A DNA stretch of 64,000 nt from Thermoleptolyngbya sichuanensis A183 (lineage in GTDB: Bacteria > Cyanobacteriota > Cyanobacteriia > Elainellales > Elainellaceae): contig NZ_CP053661.1 of the NCBI RefSeq assembly GCF_013177315.1, positions 1,488,001 through 1,552,000 of the forward strand, written 5' to 3'. The notes below the pieces were generated by a model, which was not told the DNA's origin, searched no databases, and saw only the letters and a list, made by a program, of their open reading frames with translations. Positions 53,767 to 63,132 of this stretch are shown here, one piece after another; positions within the stretch are counted from its first letter, which is position 1, and each line of letters starts with the position of its first letter. Both the position numbers and the translations under genes were made by a program.

Positions 53767-56238
53767 CTAGCGACTGAAGTCTAGCCCTGATCTCTGATCC
53801 CTGCTGCTCTGCTTTCTGGGTTCAACCAGCGCCCCTCGCAGCGGCTCGGTCAGCTTCTGGTAGGTGGTGGCCAGCAGCATGTCGAGGTGGGCGCGGAGGC
53901 GATGCCACTGCTGGAGGTTGGGGCGATAGGTCTGGTTGTCTTGCTTGAAAAACAGGGGTGCTTCCAGCAGATGAGCTGCGGTTGACTGGCTGGCGGCAGT
54001 GGGGATGAGCAGCCCTGTGTCCAGCATCGGCACCAGTCCGGGTGGCAGATGCCCCTCCAGCAGCGCGAGAATGTGCTGACGACAGGCCGTGGTGTCGATG
54101 CCGCGCCGTTCTAGCGTGTGCAGCACGCTGTCGAGGGTGACGGGGTATTGGGGAAAGGTTCGCAGCAGTTCCATCAGCAGGTAATAGTCGCTGGTTTGGT
54201 GGCGCGGCCGATTGAGCACCTGCGGATGCAGCGGCAACACAGCCAGACCGTAGGCGACGCGGCTACAGGCAGTAGAGGCGTGGCTTGCCGACAGGTAGGT
54301 GTCTTGAAGAATGGTGGCGTTGGGCAGCTTTTGGTGCAGCCAGCGGGCGATCGCCACCAGCGAGGCACTGCCCCCAGAGCAGACCACCTGGCGAATTTCC
54401 AGCCGCGACAGGCCGGTTTGCCGCAGCAGTGTGTTTAGCTCCCGATTGAGCCGCTCCACGTAGGGCAGCAACACCCGACTGCTGAGGTCGTGGCGCGTCA
54501 GGCTGAGGGTCTGGTTGCCCAGAGTGAGCGCCACTTGTTCCTGCTGCTGGAGCGCAATCTTGACCCGCTCGGCGACATGCAACAGCCAGAGTCCCAAATC
54601 GGAACTCCGCAGGCGTTGCAGCATTCGGTGGCGGTGGGCCGGGTCGGGATCGCCCACGGCGGGCAGGGTCAAGTCGTCCCATCCTACGGCGAGCCAGGGG
54701 TCGGCTGCCGCTTCGGGAGAAACAGGCGGTTCGTGCCAGTCTGCTCCGCCCGGTTTGTGGGACAAGACGTTGGACGATGTTGGGCGATCGCCCTCATTCT
54801 TGGAAATTTCGACCTTGGGAGTTTCGACCTTGGGAGTTTCGACAATAGGGCGCTGCGGGCCGTGGGTTTGGCGTACCCAGGCAGGATACACCAGTTGAGT
54901 CAGAATGTCTTGGTCGAGGGCTGTGCCCGCGTAGGGCAGCGTGCGAGTTACGAAGTCGCAGGGGCTGAGGTGCTGCAACTGGCTGGGTAAGTTCACCAGT
55001 GCTAACTCTGTCAGCGTTGCGCCTGCGCTCAGCACCAGGGTTCCGCCCTGCCAGTTGCCGCTGTAGAGGTCGGCGGGCTGGGCCGGGGCAGGCGAGAGCC
55101 GGAGCGGACGCGCATCGGGGCTGGGCAAGCCAGACAGCAGCGTGGCGATCGCCTCTTCCAGCAGAAAAATCTGCTCAGGCCGGCGAACCAAACGAGCCGA
55201 CAAAATCGCCTCCCGCAGGTTGAAGCTATAGGTATCTGACCAGTTGGCGGGATAGCTGACAATCACGCCCGTCAACTGCCGCAGCGCAAGCTGAAACTGG
55301 GCTTCTTCCAGATCCACTGCGCCGCAGGTGAGCAATGGGATTGTCGTGGCAACATCTTCGGAGGCATAGCCGCCCGTTGAGAGGGTAAGGCTCACCAACA
55401 GCGTCCGTAGCGCTTGCTGAAACAGGCTCAGCGGCAGGGCCTGGGCATCACTCCAGCGGGCGACGGGTTCCCATTGCAGCGTCTCGGTAGAATAGTAGGG
55501 CACGCCGACTTGCAGGTAGGGCTTGAGGTGGCTGAGAGTGAGCCGGTGGGGCTGTTGGGTGCGCGGATGGCCGAGGCTGGCAGAGAGGGGGGCGATCGCA
55601 ATGGGAGCCGTATTTTGATCCTTCTCATCTACCGCGCTGAGTTGCACCTGCACGGGCAGCCGAAACGTCTTGCGGGCAGGCAGGCGATTGCGCTCCGACG
55701 CAGGCGGCAATTCCAGCCAGTAAACCGGGTACAGCGCTCCCGCTGGATATCGCAGCAGCACTGCCGAAATGCCCGTTGTTCCAATGTCCAACCCCAGATA
55801 CCACTGGACATTCTCAGCCTGCTTTGCCGATGCTTCAGCGGGTTTGCCTGCCTGGGGCGAACCAGATCCAGACACACCCGACAGGGCAGACAGCAGCCGC
55901 GACAGCGCCTCCGGAGCAATCCCCAGAGTTTGCATCAAATCCTGTAGCTCTAGATCTGGCTCATAGTCTTCTGGATCAAAGCTTTCGAGCCAGGGTTGCA
56001 ATGGGTCAGTTGCAGACAGCGGCAACTCGGCAGCAGGAGCAGCGGCAAAATCTGGGTTTGGGCCCGAATTGCCTCCGGCAGCGGACAGCAGTTCCCAATC
56101 CGGCTCAGCACTATTGGGGACGGCGGGTGTTGGGCTGGAGCCGCCCGAAGCCTCTGGGTTCGCGGGGGTTGGGCGGATTAGAGGATTTTTTTTTTGCCTC
56201 GCTGGAGGAATCAGGCGAATCCGCAGGCTGCGCCTCAT
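53767..56238 (-). CDS. Actin/Hsp70-fold ATPase-like protein
   Basis: This 823-residue protein has a Pro-rich N-terminal 150 residues, then an actin-like ATPase module. The module has phosphate-1 YLGLDIGTTGISAVLL (about 146-161), a long domain with VIVSYPANWSDTYSFNLREAIL and LLEEAIATLLSGL (Hsp70-like), phosphate-2-like WQGGTLVLSAGATLTELALV (about 395), and the adenosine-type VVCSGGSASLVAIARWLHQKLP (about 620). It resembles the Hsp70/MreB superfamily but has large inserts and no substrate-binding domain. Its start lies 128 bases inside the preceding giant gene, in another frame, at a run of ten A. It may be made alone or as a fusion. Confidence 0.85.
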   Translation of the reverse strand: MRRSLRIRLIPPARQKKNPLIRPTPANPEASGGSSPTPAVPNSAEPDWELLSAAGGNSGPNPDFAAAPAAELPLSATDPLQPWLESFDPEDYEPDLELQDLMQTLGIAPEALSRLLSALSGVSGSGSPQAGKPAEASAKQAENVQWYLGLDIGTTGISAVLLRYPAGALYPVYWLELPPASERNRLPARKTFRLPVQVQLSAVDEKDQNTAPIAIAPLSASLGHPRTQQPHRLTLSHLKPYLQVGVPYYSTETLQWEPVARWSDAQALPLSLFQQALRTLLVSLTLSTGGYASEDVATTIPLLTCGAVDLEEAQFQLALRQLTGVIVSYPANWSDTYSFNLREAILSARLVRRPEQIFLLEEAIATLLSGLPSPDARPLRLSPAPAQPADLYSGNWQGGTLVLSAGATLTELALVNLPSQLQHLSPCDFVTRTLPYAGTALDQDILTQLVYPAWVRQTHGPQRPIVETPKVETPKVEISKNEGDRPTSSNVLSHKPGGADWHEPPVSPEAAADPWLAVGWDDLTLPAVGDPDPAHRHRMLQRLRSSDLGLWLLHVAERVKIALQQQEQVALTLGNQTLSLTRHDLSSRVLLPYVERLNRELNTLLRQTGLSRLEIRQVVCSGGSASLVAIARWLHQKLPNATILQDTYLSASHASTACSRVAYGLAVLPLHPQVLNRPRHQTSDYYLLMELLRTFPQYPVTLDSVLHTLERRGIDTTACRQHILALLEGHLPPGLVPMLDTGLLIPTAASQSTAAHLLEAPLFFKQDNQTYRPNLQQWHRLRAHLDMLLATTYQKLTEPLRGALVEPRKQSSRDQRSGLDFSR

Positions 56239-59200
56239 CCACCGGATTCACTGGATTCCCCAAGTCGGCCGCAGGAGCGGGTTCTGCGTCATCCAACAAA
56301 CTGGTCAAATCGGCTGCGGTTAGGCTGGTGCTGGGCGACCCTGGCGGCGGCACAGGAGTCACCTCGCCGACCGACGGCAAATCTTCAAACAGGCTCTCCA
56401 AGCCGCTCAGCGTCAATGCTGCCTCACCCGGCGGCGGCGCAGGCACCGATAGCGATAGATTTTCTAGGATGCTATCCGGGAGGGAGTCGCTGGGTGGGGG
56501 GACGCTGGGTTGGCGCGGACTGGGCTGCGGGGCAGGCGGCAGTTCTGCAAACAGGTCTTCGAGGCTGTTGGGAATTGCCGGAGGGGGAGCGAGGTCGGGG
56601 GAGTTCGCAGGAACGCCCTGGGACGGCGCAGGCGAGGCAGGCACGGCAAAATCCGCCGAAAAATCTTCAAGACTGGCAGACTCTAACCCGACGTTCTCGG
56701 CAGGCGTGGCTGGGGGCGCGGCTGAGGGCACTTCTGCGGGAGATACGGCAGCACTATCTGCGCTAGAACCTTCTAGTCCAGAGAATAGATCCTCAGCAAG
56801 CAGATCGCCGGAAAAATCACTAGAAAAATCACCAGAGGAGTCATCCGAAAAATCGTCAGCGAACGAGTCCTCTAATGATTCCTCCACTAAGGGCGAGTAA
56901 TCCGCTGGATGGAGGGGTGTTTGCACATCGGCGATCGCCCCCATTCCGTCCAATGGGGCAAATGGTGCAGGCTCCGTTTGCATCACCGCCTGAAAGTCGC
57001 TCAGGCTCAGGTCTTCTCGGTCGGGCGGCAGTTCGGTTTCATCCAGCGCGTTGACCCAATCCGCCAGCGATTCTGGTGTGGTCAGAGGAGCGATCGCTTT
57101 TTCGGGCAGGGGGGTGGAGAGTCCCGGCGGCGGCCCGTCCAGCAGCAGCGTCATCTCGTCGTCCGACCCATCTTCGACAGGAAACAGGCTGGAGATAAAC
57201 AGATCCTCTTCCGTCGGGGCATTTTGAGCGAAAGAACTGCCCTGCCAGTAGGATTGACCTTCGTCAGTCGGGTCGGCAACCGAACCCGCAGCGGGGAACG
57301 GATCGGGCGACTCGCGCAGCGATTCCTGCGGGAATTGCCCCCAGTCTGCCAGCGAATCTGTAAAGCTACTGCTCGTTTCAGAGTCCGTTTCAGATACGTC
57401 TGTGGCGGGCGCTGCTGCGGACGAACTGAGGGCAGCCAAGTCGGTGCTAAAGGCATCCGCCGCTAGCCCTTCCAGATCTGATAAATCAGCCACAAGCTGC
57501 TCCAGCGTGGTCTGGGTCACCTGTACATCGGGACGGGGACTGGACAGCACATCGTCGCCACCCAACAGGTCTTCGCCCGGATTTGCAGGCTCGTAGCGAT
57601 CTTCGGCATCGGTCGCCAGTCCACTCGCTGGCAGCCCCACCGCCGACTCTTCTGCGGATTCTGCCGCCATCAGTTGCAGCAGGTCGTTGAGGGAGCGGAT
57701 CACCTCCGGCTTGTTGGGCTGGGGCGAAGACAGGCCACCGTCCGGCTCCTCGGCGGGGGGCGGCTCTGGAGATTCCCCAAACAGCAGATGCTCGACTGCT
57801 TCGGGCGATCGCTCTGTGGAATGAGGCGGCTGCAAGGCGGAGGACTCGGTTTGCGCCGTCGGCTCGGCTGGATCTGCTATTTCTCCAGCACGGGCTTCCC
57901 CAGCAGCGGCCGCAGCAGGGACATTCATGAACTCGCTCAACAAATCCACCAGTTCATCAACGCTGGGGCTGGCGATCGCCGCATCGGTCGCATCGGTTGC
58001 ATCGCTGGCTGGGTCTGCCTGTCCGCCAAACAAAGCCTGATCCAGGCTGTCCAGGCTACCCAACTCGGCATCAATGGGGGGCGTATCGCTCAGATCTGTT
58101 AGATCAGTCAGATCAGTCGAACCAGACAGATCAGGCAGATCGGATTCACCTTCACTCACCGAACTGGGTTCTGCTACGTCCGTCATATCGGGGACAAGCT
58201 GAACGCGCGATCGCTGTTCCGCATCCGACAGGTGTTGATCGACTGGCTCTTCATCTGCCGTCTCTGCCGTCTCTCCGGTGGCCCCAGCCGCGTCTATGCC
58301 AAACAGGCTCTCGTAAAACGCATCCAGTTCGTCATAGGAGTCTGTACCGCTAACAGAGTCGGCATCCAGTCCAAATCCCGTCGTCAGGTCGGCGCTATCG
58401 GGCCCGTCGGTGGAGCCTGCCTGCTCTAGCTCGGCATCCAGTTGGGTACTAATTTGCCCCAGTAGATCTAGCGCCGAGTCCAAATCTTCAATTGACAAGC
58501 CTGGACTGACGGAGGCTTCTTCTGTCTCTTCTGTCTCTTCTGTCTCCTTAGCCTCTTCTGTCTCTTCAGCCTCCTCAGCATCGACCTGCAAGACCGTGCG
58601 AGGATCGCCCAGTGGCTCATCCGGCCGGAAATCCGTCATCGCCGACTCGTCAATCTGAAACATCGTCAGGTCTTCGTCGCCATCGTCTAGCGATGCAAAC
58701 TCCGCGTCGTCCTCCAGTTCTGGCAGTTCCGGCACCGATGCCAGTTCCAGCCGCTCTAGCTCCTGAGTCAGCAGTTCCAATGCTTCTAGGTCGTCAATTT
58801 CGTCCAGCAGCCCCGGATAGGCAGTGGAACCCATGGGGCGGGTATCGGCAGGCATTGGGTCTGACTCGCTTTCGGAGGCCACACGGTCAGCCGCACCAGA
58901 GTCCGGGCTGGGTTCCGGCACCTGGAATACCGTCAGTTCCTCATCCAAATCGAGTTCTGGCACTTGGAACACGGTCAAGTCTTCATCCGAAACAGGTTCC
59001 GGCACCTGAAATACCGTCAGTTCGTCTTCCAGTTCGCTGAGGAGTTGGTCGATTGGGTCGAGGCTGTCGGACTGCGGACGGGCAGACGAAGCAGCAGTTT
59101 CCAGCGAGGCAGGTGGCCACTGTTCCGTGGCTGGCTCTGTCGTCGGCTGTGGGGCAGGCGGCTCGGCAGGCGGGCGGGCCGACGACTGGGGCAGGCTAGT

Positions 59201-60145
59201 AGCGGGCTGCCATTCGGCATCTTGAATCGAGGCCTGGAGGTAGTGGGAGGCTTCTCGGCTAAGCTGTTCGGCTAGGCGGTTCACCATTGCCGCAAAGATG
59301 GACTCGCCCTGCTGCCCCAGGGTATTCATCTTGTCCAGCCCCAGGCTGAGCGATTCCTGATAGGTTTCGATGTTGCTCTGGAGCGACTCGAAGATGACTC
59401 GTAGGCTGTTGTCTAGCTTCAGCAGCAGTTGGTCAGACTGAGCCTGGATGCGCTGAATTTGCTGGAGGCGCTCGGCGGGCGTAAGGGCGGGCACCTCAGT
59501 TGCAGATGGGGACACAGCCGAGTCAGATGCTTCTGATGCGGCAGAGGGGCGATGTGGCTCTGCAACGCTGGCACCAGCACCCGCAGCCTGAGCCTCGATC
59601 TCCGTCAGCATTTGGGCCACCTGCCCCGATAGATCTGCCTGCAACCGGCTCATCAGCGTTTGCAAAAACTCGGAGATGAGGCGCTGCTGGTCAGCGGCGG
59701 GCAGCGTGGCCGCAGGCGGCGGTGTGGCATCCGTCAGCACGGCCTGTTGGCGCTGAGATTCTAGCTCGTGAATTTCTTGCAGGAGGCGATCGCGCTGGCG
59801 ATACAGCACTTCCAGGTCATTTCGCAGCGGCTGCATCACCGTCGTCCGCAAGTAGGTCATCTCTTGCAGCATGGCTTGCAGCACCTGCTGGGCCGATTCC
59901 GCAGGCGAGGTCGGCGACAGGGGCACCGCATAGCCCTGATTCATGGGGTCGTGGGCGAGGGCGCTCCCCGCTGCTGGGGTTCCCTGCTGCTGCATTTGGG
60001 CCAGATAGCGTCGGGTTTCCTCCAGGACACGGCGCTGTTGGTCTGCCTCGCCGCTCATTACCCAAGGCAGCCGGGGGCTGGATTTGCCCAGCACCTCGTC
60101 GATCGCCCGAATTAAGTCCTGAAGTTGCGCCGGTTGATACGTCAC
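56111..60145 (-). CDS. Giant acidic coiled-coil protein
   Basis: Starts with GTG 60145 (TYQPAQLQDLIRAIDEVLGKSSPRLPWVMSG). The 1344-residue protein has an N-terminal helical region (about 1-300), including coiled coil (VLYRQRDRLLQEIHELESQRQQAV) and ...IQAQSDQLLLKLDNSLRVIFESLQSNIETYQESLSLGLDKM. The rest is a vast Asp/Glu/Ser/Pro-rich stretch with repeated short motifs such as DELTVFQVPE and (D/E)LF. There is no signal or membrane helix. It may be a scaffold that anchors by its N-terminus and recruits partners with the short motifs. It ends in a basic Pro tail that overlaps the ATPase gene, so the two genes are probably co-transcribed. Confidence 0.85.
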   Translation of the reverse strand: MTYQPAQLQDLIRAIDEVLGKSSPRLPWVMSGEADQQRRVLEETRRYLAQMQQQGTPAAGSALAHDPMNQGYAVPLSPTSPAESAQQVLQAMLQEMTYLRTTVMQPLRNDLEVLYRQRDRLLQEIHELESQRQQAVLTDATPPPAATLPAADQQRLISEFLQTLMSRLQADLSGQVAQMLTEIEAQAAGAGASVAEPHRPSAASEASDSAVSPSATEVPALTPAERLQQIQRIQAQSDQLLLKLDNSLRVIFESLQSNIETYQESLSLGLDKMNTLGQQGESIFAAMVNRLAEQLSREASHYLQASIQDAEWQPATSLPQSSARPPAEPPAPQPTTEPATEQWPPASLETAASSARPQSDSLDPIDQLLSELEDELTVFQVPEPVSDEDLTVFQVPELDLDEELTVFQVPEPSPDSGAADRVASESESDPMPADTRPMGSTAYPGLLDEIDDLEALELLTQELERLELASVPELPELEDDAEFASLDDGDEDLTMFQIDESAMTDFRPDEPLGDPRTVLQVDAEEAEETEEAKETEETEETEEASVSPGLSIEDLDSALDLLGQISTQLDAELEQAGSTDGPDSADLTTGFGLDADSVSGTDSYDELDAFYESLFGIDAAGATGETAETADEEPVDQHLSDAEQRSRVQLVPDMTDVAEPSSVSEGESDLPDLSGSTDLTDLTDLSDTPPIDAELGSLDSLDQALFGGQADPASDATDATDAAIASPSVDELVDLLSEFMNVPAAAAAGEARAGEIADPAEPTAQTESSALQPPHSTERSPEAVEHLLFGESPEPPPAEEPDGGLSSPQPNKPEVIRSLNDLLQLMAAESAEESAVGLPASGLATDAEDRYEPANPGEDLLGGDDVLSSPRPDVQVTQTTLEQLVADLSDLEGLAADAFSTDLAALSSSAAAPATDVSETDSETSSSFTDSLADWGQFPQESLRESPDPFPAAGSVADPTDEGQSYWQGSSFAQNAPTEEDLFISSLFPVEDGSDDEMTLLLDGPPPGLSTPLPEKAIAPLTTPESLADWVNALDETELPPDREDLSLSDFQAVMQTEPAPFAPLDGMGAIADVQTPLHPADYSPLVEESLEDSFADDFSDDSSGDFSSDFSGDLLAEDLFSGLEGSSADSAAVSPAEVPSAAPPATPAENVGLESASLEDFSADFAVPASPAPSQGVPANSPDLAPPPAIPNSLEDLFAELPPAPQPSPRQPSVPPPSDSLPDSILENLSLSVPAPPPGEAALTLSGLESLFEDLPSVGEVTPVPPPGSPSTSLTAADLTSLLDDAEPAPAADLGNPVNPVDEAQPADSPDSSSEAKKKSSNPPNPREPRGFGRLQPNTRRPQ
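56186..56195 (-). promoter_or_regulatory. Run of ten A at the gene overlap (possible slippage site)
   Basis: On the coding strand, GAGGC is followed by ten A and then TCC. In the giant gene's frame this encodes EAKKKSS. Losing one A, or a +1 ribosomal shift, puts the reading into the ATPase frame (QKKNPLIRP), fusing the two products; gaining one A leads to an immediate stop. Runs of nine or more A are known to cause transcriptional slippage in bacteria. Confidence 0.55.
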
Positions 60146-60213
60146 GGTTGTCTTGAGGGGAACGAAGGAAGCGGCCTGGAGTTGCCGAAGCTGGCAGGTC
60201 GATGGGTTAAAGG

Positions 60214-60285
60214 TTTGCCTGGACTAGGTTTACCTGGACTGGGTTTACCTAGAGTGGATTTGCGAGTGGATTTGCCTGAACTGGG
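60214..60285. repeat. 15-bp imperfect tandem repeat, five copies
   Basis: Units of TTTGCCTGGACTAGG type follow directly, one shortened to 12 bases. They sit about 70 bases before the GTG of the giant gene. Confidence 0.75.
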
Positions 60286-61048
60286 CTTAGCTATTACGCT
60301 TACGCTTGCCGTCGTGGACTGGATTGACCTTCGGATTGACCTTCTGGATTGACCCTTCTGGACTGACTTAGGGGTAGCTTAGCGGTTCGCCCACGTAACG
60401 ACTCGCCGATGGCGGTTGGCTTGCGGTTGGCTTACGTAATTGGCTTACGTAAGTAGTCGCTATGCATACGCCAAGTCCATGTATCCCCAGTCCCCCAAGT
60501 CCATCGATGATTTAAGTACGCCTACTCAAGTACATCTATATCGCTCGCTTATATCGCTATAGGATTCCCCAAAAACGCCGCTATTCTTCCCATGCTGCAA
60601 GAAAAATCAACGTTTTGGAGCTACATTTTGGGTTGAACACTCGCTCAAGACTTGAATTTCAGGGCTTGAGTGTAAGACTTGAATGCAAGGCTCCTGGGGT
60701 GAGGCACATCCAGCACTGTAGAGCGTGCCCAAATTTTAGTGTGTAATTGCGTAATTGGAACCACGGTTTATGGGCGATCGCTCTTCTAGTCTAGATCGGC
60801 GTTCTTCTGAAGAGACGGGCGTTTTGAAAGATTTGTCGCAGCTTACTCTCTCTTGAGAGGGACGGACTTTGAGTTTCACGTTAGGATAGCGCAGGGTCAT
60901 AGCGAACCTGGCACATTGACCTGGCATATCCTGGCTAGCCACAACCGTTGCCGATCGGCATATCGCACTTCATAATTTGTACTGGGTGCGGTTCAAGATT
61001 CCATATTTCTCCCGTCTTGAACGGTTAGCGCGGTCGATGTGTTCTTTG

Positions 61049-61155
61049 ATAAAGCAAGCTGGCGAAGATAAAGCAACCTGATAAAGCAACCTGATAAAGC
61101 AACCTGATAAAGCAAGCTGAGAAAACAAACTGAGAAAACAAACTGAGAAAACAGG
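61049..61155. repeat. 13-bp tandem repeat, about eight copies
   Basis: Units of ATAAAGCAACCTG, shifting to AGAAAACAAACTG on the right, lie directly before the SpoIID-domain gene (start 61192). Without spacers it is not a CRISPR array. It is likely in the transcript leader. Confidence 0.9.
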
Positions 61156-61191
61156 TCAGTCGGTCAAACGCAGAGCAAATCAAGAGCAAGC

Positions 61192-63132
61192 ATGGGCAGC
61201 CCCCTTATATCACTTGGAACGATGGGACTTAGCAGCTTTGTGAACCGGGATAAAGCCCCCGCAAGCCCGGATGTATCCACTCAGCGCCCTGCCTTTGTGC
61301 TGTCGGGTCTGACGGGCGCGGCAATTGCGGCGGTCTGTTGGCTGGGCATGGGCGATCGCGCTTTGGCTCAGACTGCGGCCCCGCCAAACCCCGTGCTGAA
61401 AATCGGCATCGTGCAGCGCTTTGGCGACGAACCGCAGGACGTGCTGACGCTGCAACCTGCCGAGGGCGATCGCCTCTCGCTCCGCTTCAAAACCGACGAC
61501 GGGCAAGACCAGACCGTGACCACTGCCGCCCCGGTGAGGGTGGGTGTGGTGATGGAGCCGCTGCCAGAGCCAAAGGTGGTGGAAAAAGTGGTGTTGGGCA
61601 ACCACCGCAGCTTTGAGAGCGCAGAAGACCAGGCCAACCAGTGGCGATCGCGCGGCATCGAGGTAGAACTGGCCCAGCCGCGCCAGTGGCAGGTATGGGC
61701 CAAGCGAGACACCTACGAAACGCCGCTGGTACGTCGGCTGCTGCTGAAGAATTTGCAAGCTCAGGGCGCACGCACCGCCTTTATCGATCGCCAGGTGCAG
61801 CGGCAGGTGCCCCGCGCTGTGCTGGAGGTGGAGGGCAACCGCCTGATGCGCGATGAGGTGGAAATTCTCTCTTCCTACAGCCGCGTGTTCGTCACCGAAG
61901 GCGAACTGCCTCCCAACGCGGCTCGCAATGCCAATGTGCCAAACCGTCGGCTCTACGGTGGCAGTCTGCGCCTCCAGCCCAACGCCTACGGCAACTATAC
62001 CCTCGTCAACTACGTCCCCACGGAAACCTACCTGCGCGGTGTCGTGCCCCACGAAATTGGGCCGTCTGCGCCGCCCACCGCAGTCCAAGCTCAGGCAATT
62101 TTGGCACGCACCTATGCCCTGCGAAACCTGCGGCGATTTGCCATCGACGGCTACGAACTCTGTGCTGATACTCAGTGCCAGGTTTACAAAGGGCTGACGG
62201 GCGCGGTGGAATCGGCGGATCGGGCGATCGCCGCCACACGGGGTCAAGTGCTGACCTATCGCAACGAGCTAATCGACGCGCTCTATTCCTCCACCACGGG
62301 CGGCATCACGGCTCCTTTTGCTGACGTGTGGAACGGGCAGAACCGTCCCTACCTGCGGGCCGTGGTGGACTCCGTAGAAGGCGTGTGGGATTTGGCCAAT
62401 CGCCCCCTGTCGGACGAATTGAATCTGCGAGCTTTTCTAAACCTGCGGCAGGGCTTTAATGAAGTAGGCTGGGACAGCTTCCGCTGGCGCAAGGAAAGCA
62501 CTCTGGAAAACATTGCCGAAGGGCTACGCCGCTATTTGCAAAGCCAGCGCCATCCGTTTGCCAACCTGACGCGGGTGGAGTCGGTGCAGGTGGTGGAGCG
62601 ATCGCCCGCCGGTCGGGTGCAAAAGCTGCTCATCCAGAGCGATCGCGGCCCAATCACCCTAGAAAAAGACGAGATTCTCCGGGCACTCTATGCCCCCACT
62701 AGTACCCTGTTCTACCTGGAACCCGTCTACGCCCAGGTGCCCATTCCCCAAAACGCGCCTAGCTCATCCGCACCAGAGGACGGAGAAACAGGGGTTGAAG
62801 CCAACCTTTCTCCTTCGGTGTCCAAGCCATCCCCTGTTGCTACCGAACCCGATGCCGCCGAGACAGCGCCTATCAAAGCTGCAAAGCCCGCCGAGGAAGC
62901 GACAGGCAATTCGCTAGAAGCGCAGAACCGCGTGCCGACGATGACGGTACTCAAGGGCTACACCTTTGTCGGCGGGGGCCTGGGCCACGCCGTCGGCATG
63001 AGCCAAACGGGGTCCTATCGATTGGGACGACTGGGCTGGTCGGCCGCCCGCATCCTCAGTTTCTACTACCCCGGCGCTCAATTGGTCACGCTCAACGAAA
63101 ACATTGTCTTCTGGCGCGACCCGTTGAACTAG
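61192..63132 (+). CDS. SpoIID/LytB-domain protein
   Basis: The 646-residue exported protein has a signal (FVLSGLTGAAIAAVCWLGMGDRALAQ, about 35-60). An SPOR-like region (about 130-160, NHRSFESAEDQANQWRSRG) precedes the SpoIID domain (about 230-500): RLYGGSLRLQPNAYGNYTLVNYVPTETYLRGVVPHEIGPSAPPTAVQAQAILARTYAL, CADTQCQVYKG, SSTTGGITAPFADVWNG. After a Pro/Ala linker (about 530-580) come GGGLGHAVGMSQTGSYRLGRLGWSAARILSFYYPG, the closing SpoIID motif. The Glu in VVPHEIG and the Cys-containing loop are typical. SpoIID enzymes cut peptidoglycan stems free of peptides; cyanobacterial ones probably remodel the wall. The linker splits the domain in two. Confidence 0.92.
   Translation: MGSPLISLGTMGLSSFVNRDKAPASPDVSTQRPAFVLSGLTGAAIAAVCWLGMGDRALAQTAAPPNPVLKIGIVQRFGDEPQDVLTLQPAEGDRLSLRFKTDDGQDQTVTTAAPVRVGVVMEPLPEPKVVEKVVLGNHRSFESAEDQANQWRSRGIEVELAQPRQWQVWAKRDTYETPLVRRLLLKNLQAQGARTAFIDRQVQRQVPRAVLEVEGNRLMRDEVEILSSYSRVFVTEGELPPNAARNANVPNRRLYGGSLRLQPNAYGNYTLVNYVPTETYLRGVVPHEIGPSAPPTAVQAQAILARTYALRNLRRFAIDGYELCADTQCQVYKGLTGAVESADRAIAATRGQVLTYRNELIDALYSSTTGGITAPFADVWNGQNRPYLRAVVDSVEGVWDLANRPLSDELNLRAFLNLRQGFNEVGWDSFRWRKESTLENIAEGLRRYLQSQRHPFANLTRVESVQVVERSPAGRVQKLLIQSDRGPITLEKDEILRALYAPTSTLFYLEPVYAQVPIPQNAPSSSAPEDGETGVEANLSPSVSKPSPVATEPDAAETAPIKAAKPAEEATGNSLEAQNRVPTMTVLKGYTFVGGGLGHAVGMSQTGSYRLGRLGWSAARILSFYYPGAQLVTLNENIVFWRDPLN

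Larger units (their letters stand above)
60146..61191. other. Repeat-rich intergenic region of about 1 kb
   Basis: It holds the 15-bp array at 60214-60285, GGATTGACC(TTC) repeats at 60322-60367, GGCTTACGTAA copies near 60418-60450, and the 13-bp array at 61049-61155. A reverse frame at 60736-60942 lacks resemblance to anything. The promoters of the giant gene (reverse) and the SpoIID gene (forward) should be here. Confidence 0.6.

Noticed and set aside
60736-60942. 68-codon reverse frame
   Set aside because: It has no ribosome site, no resemblance to any family, and lies in repeat-rich DNA.
61049-61155. Possible CRISPR array
   Set aside because: The 13-base units follow each other with no spacers and no cas genes are near.
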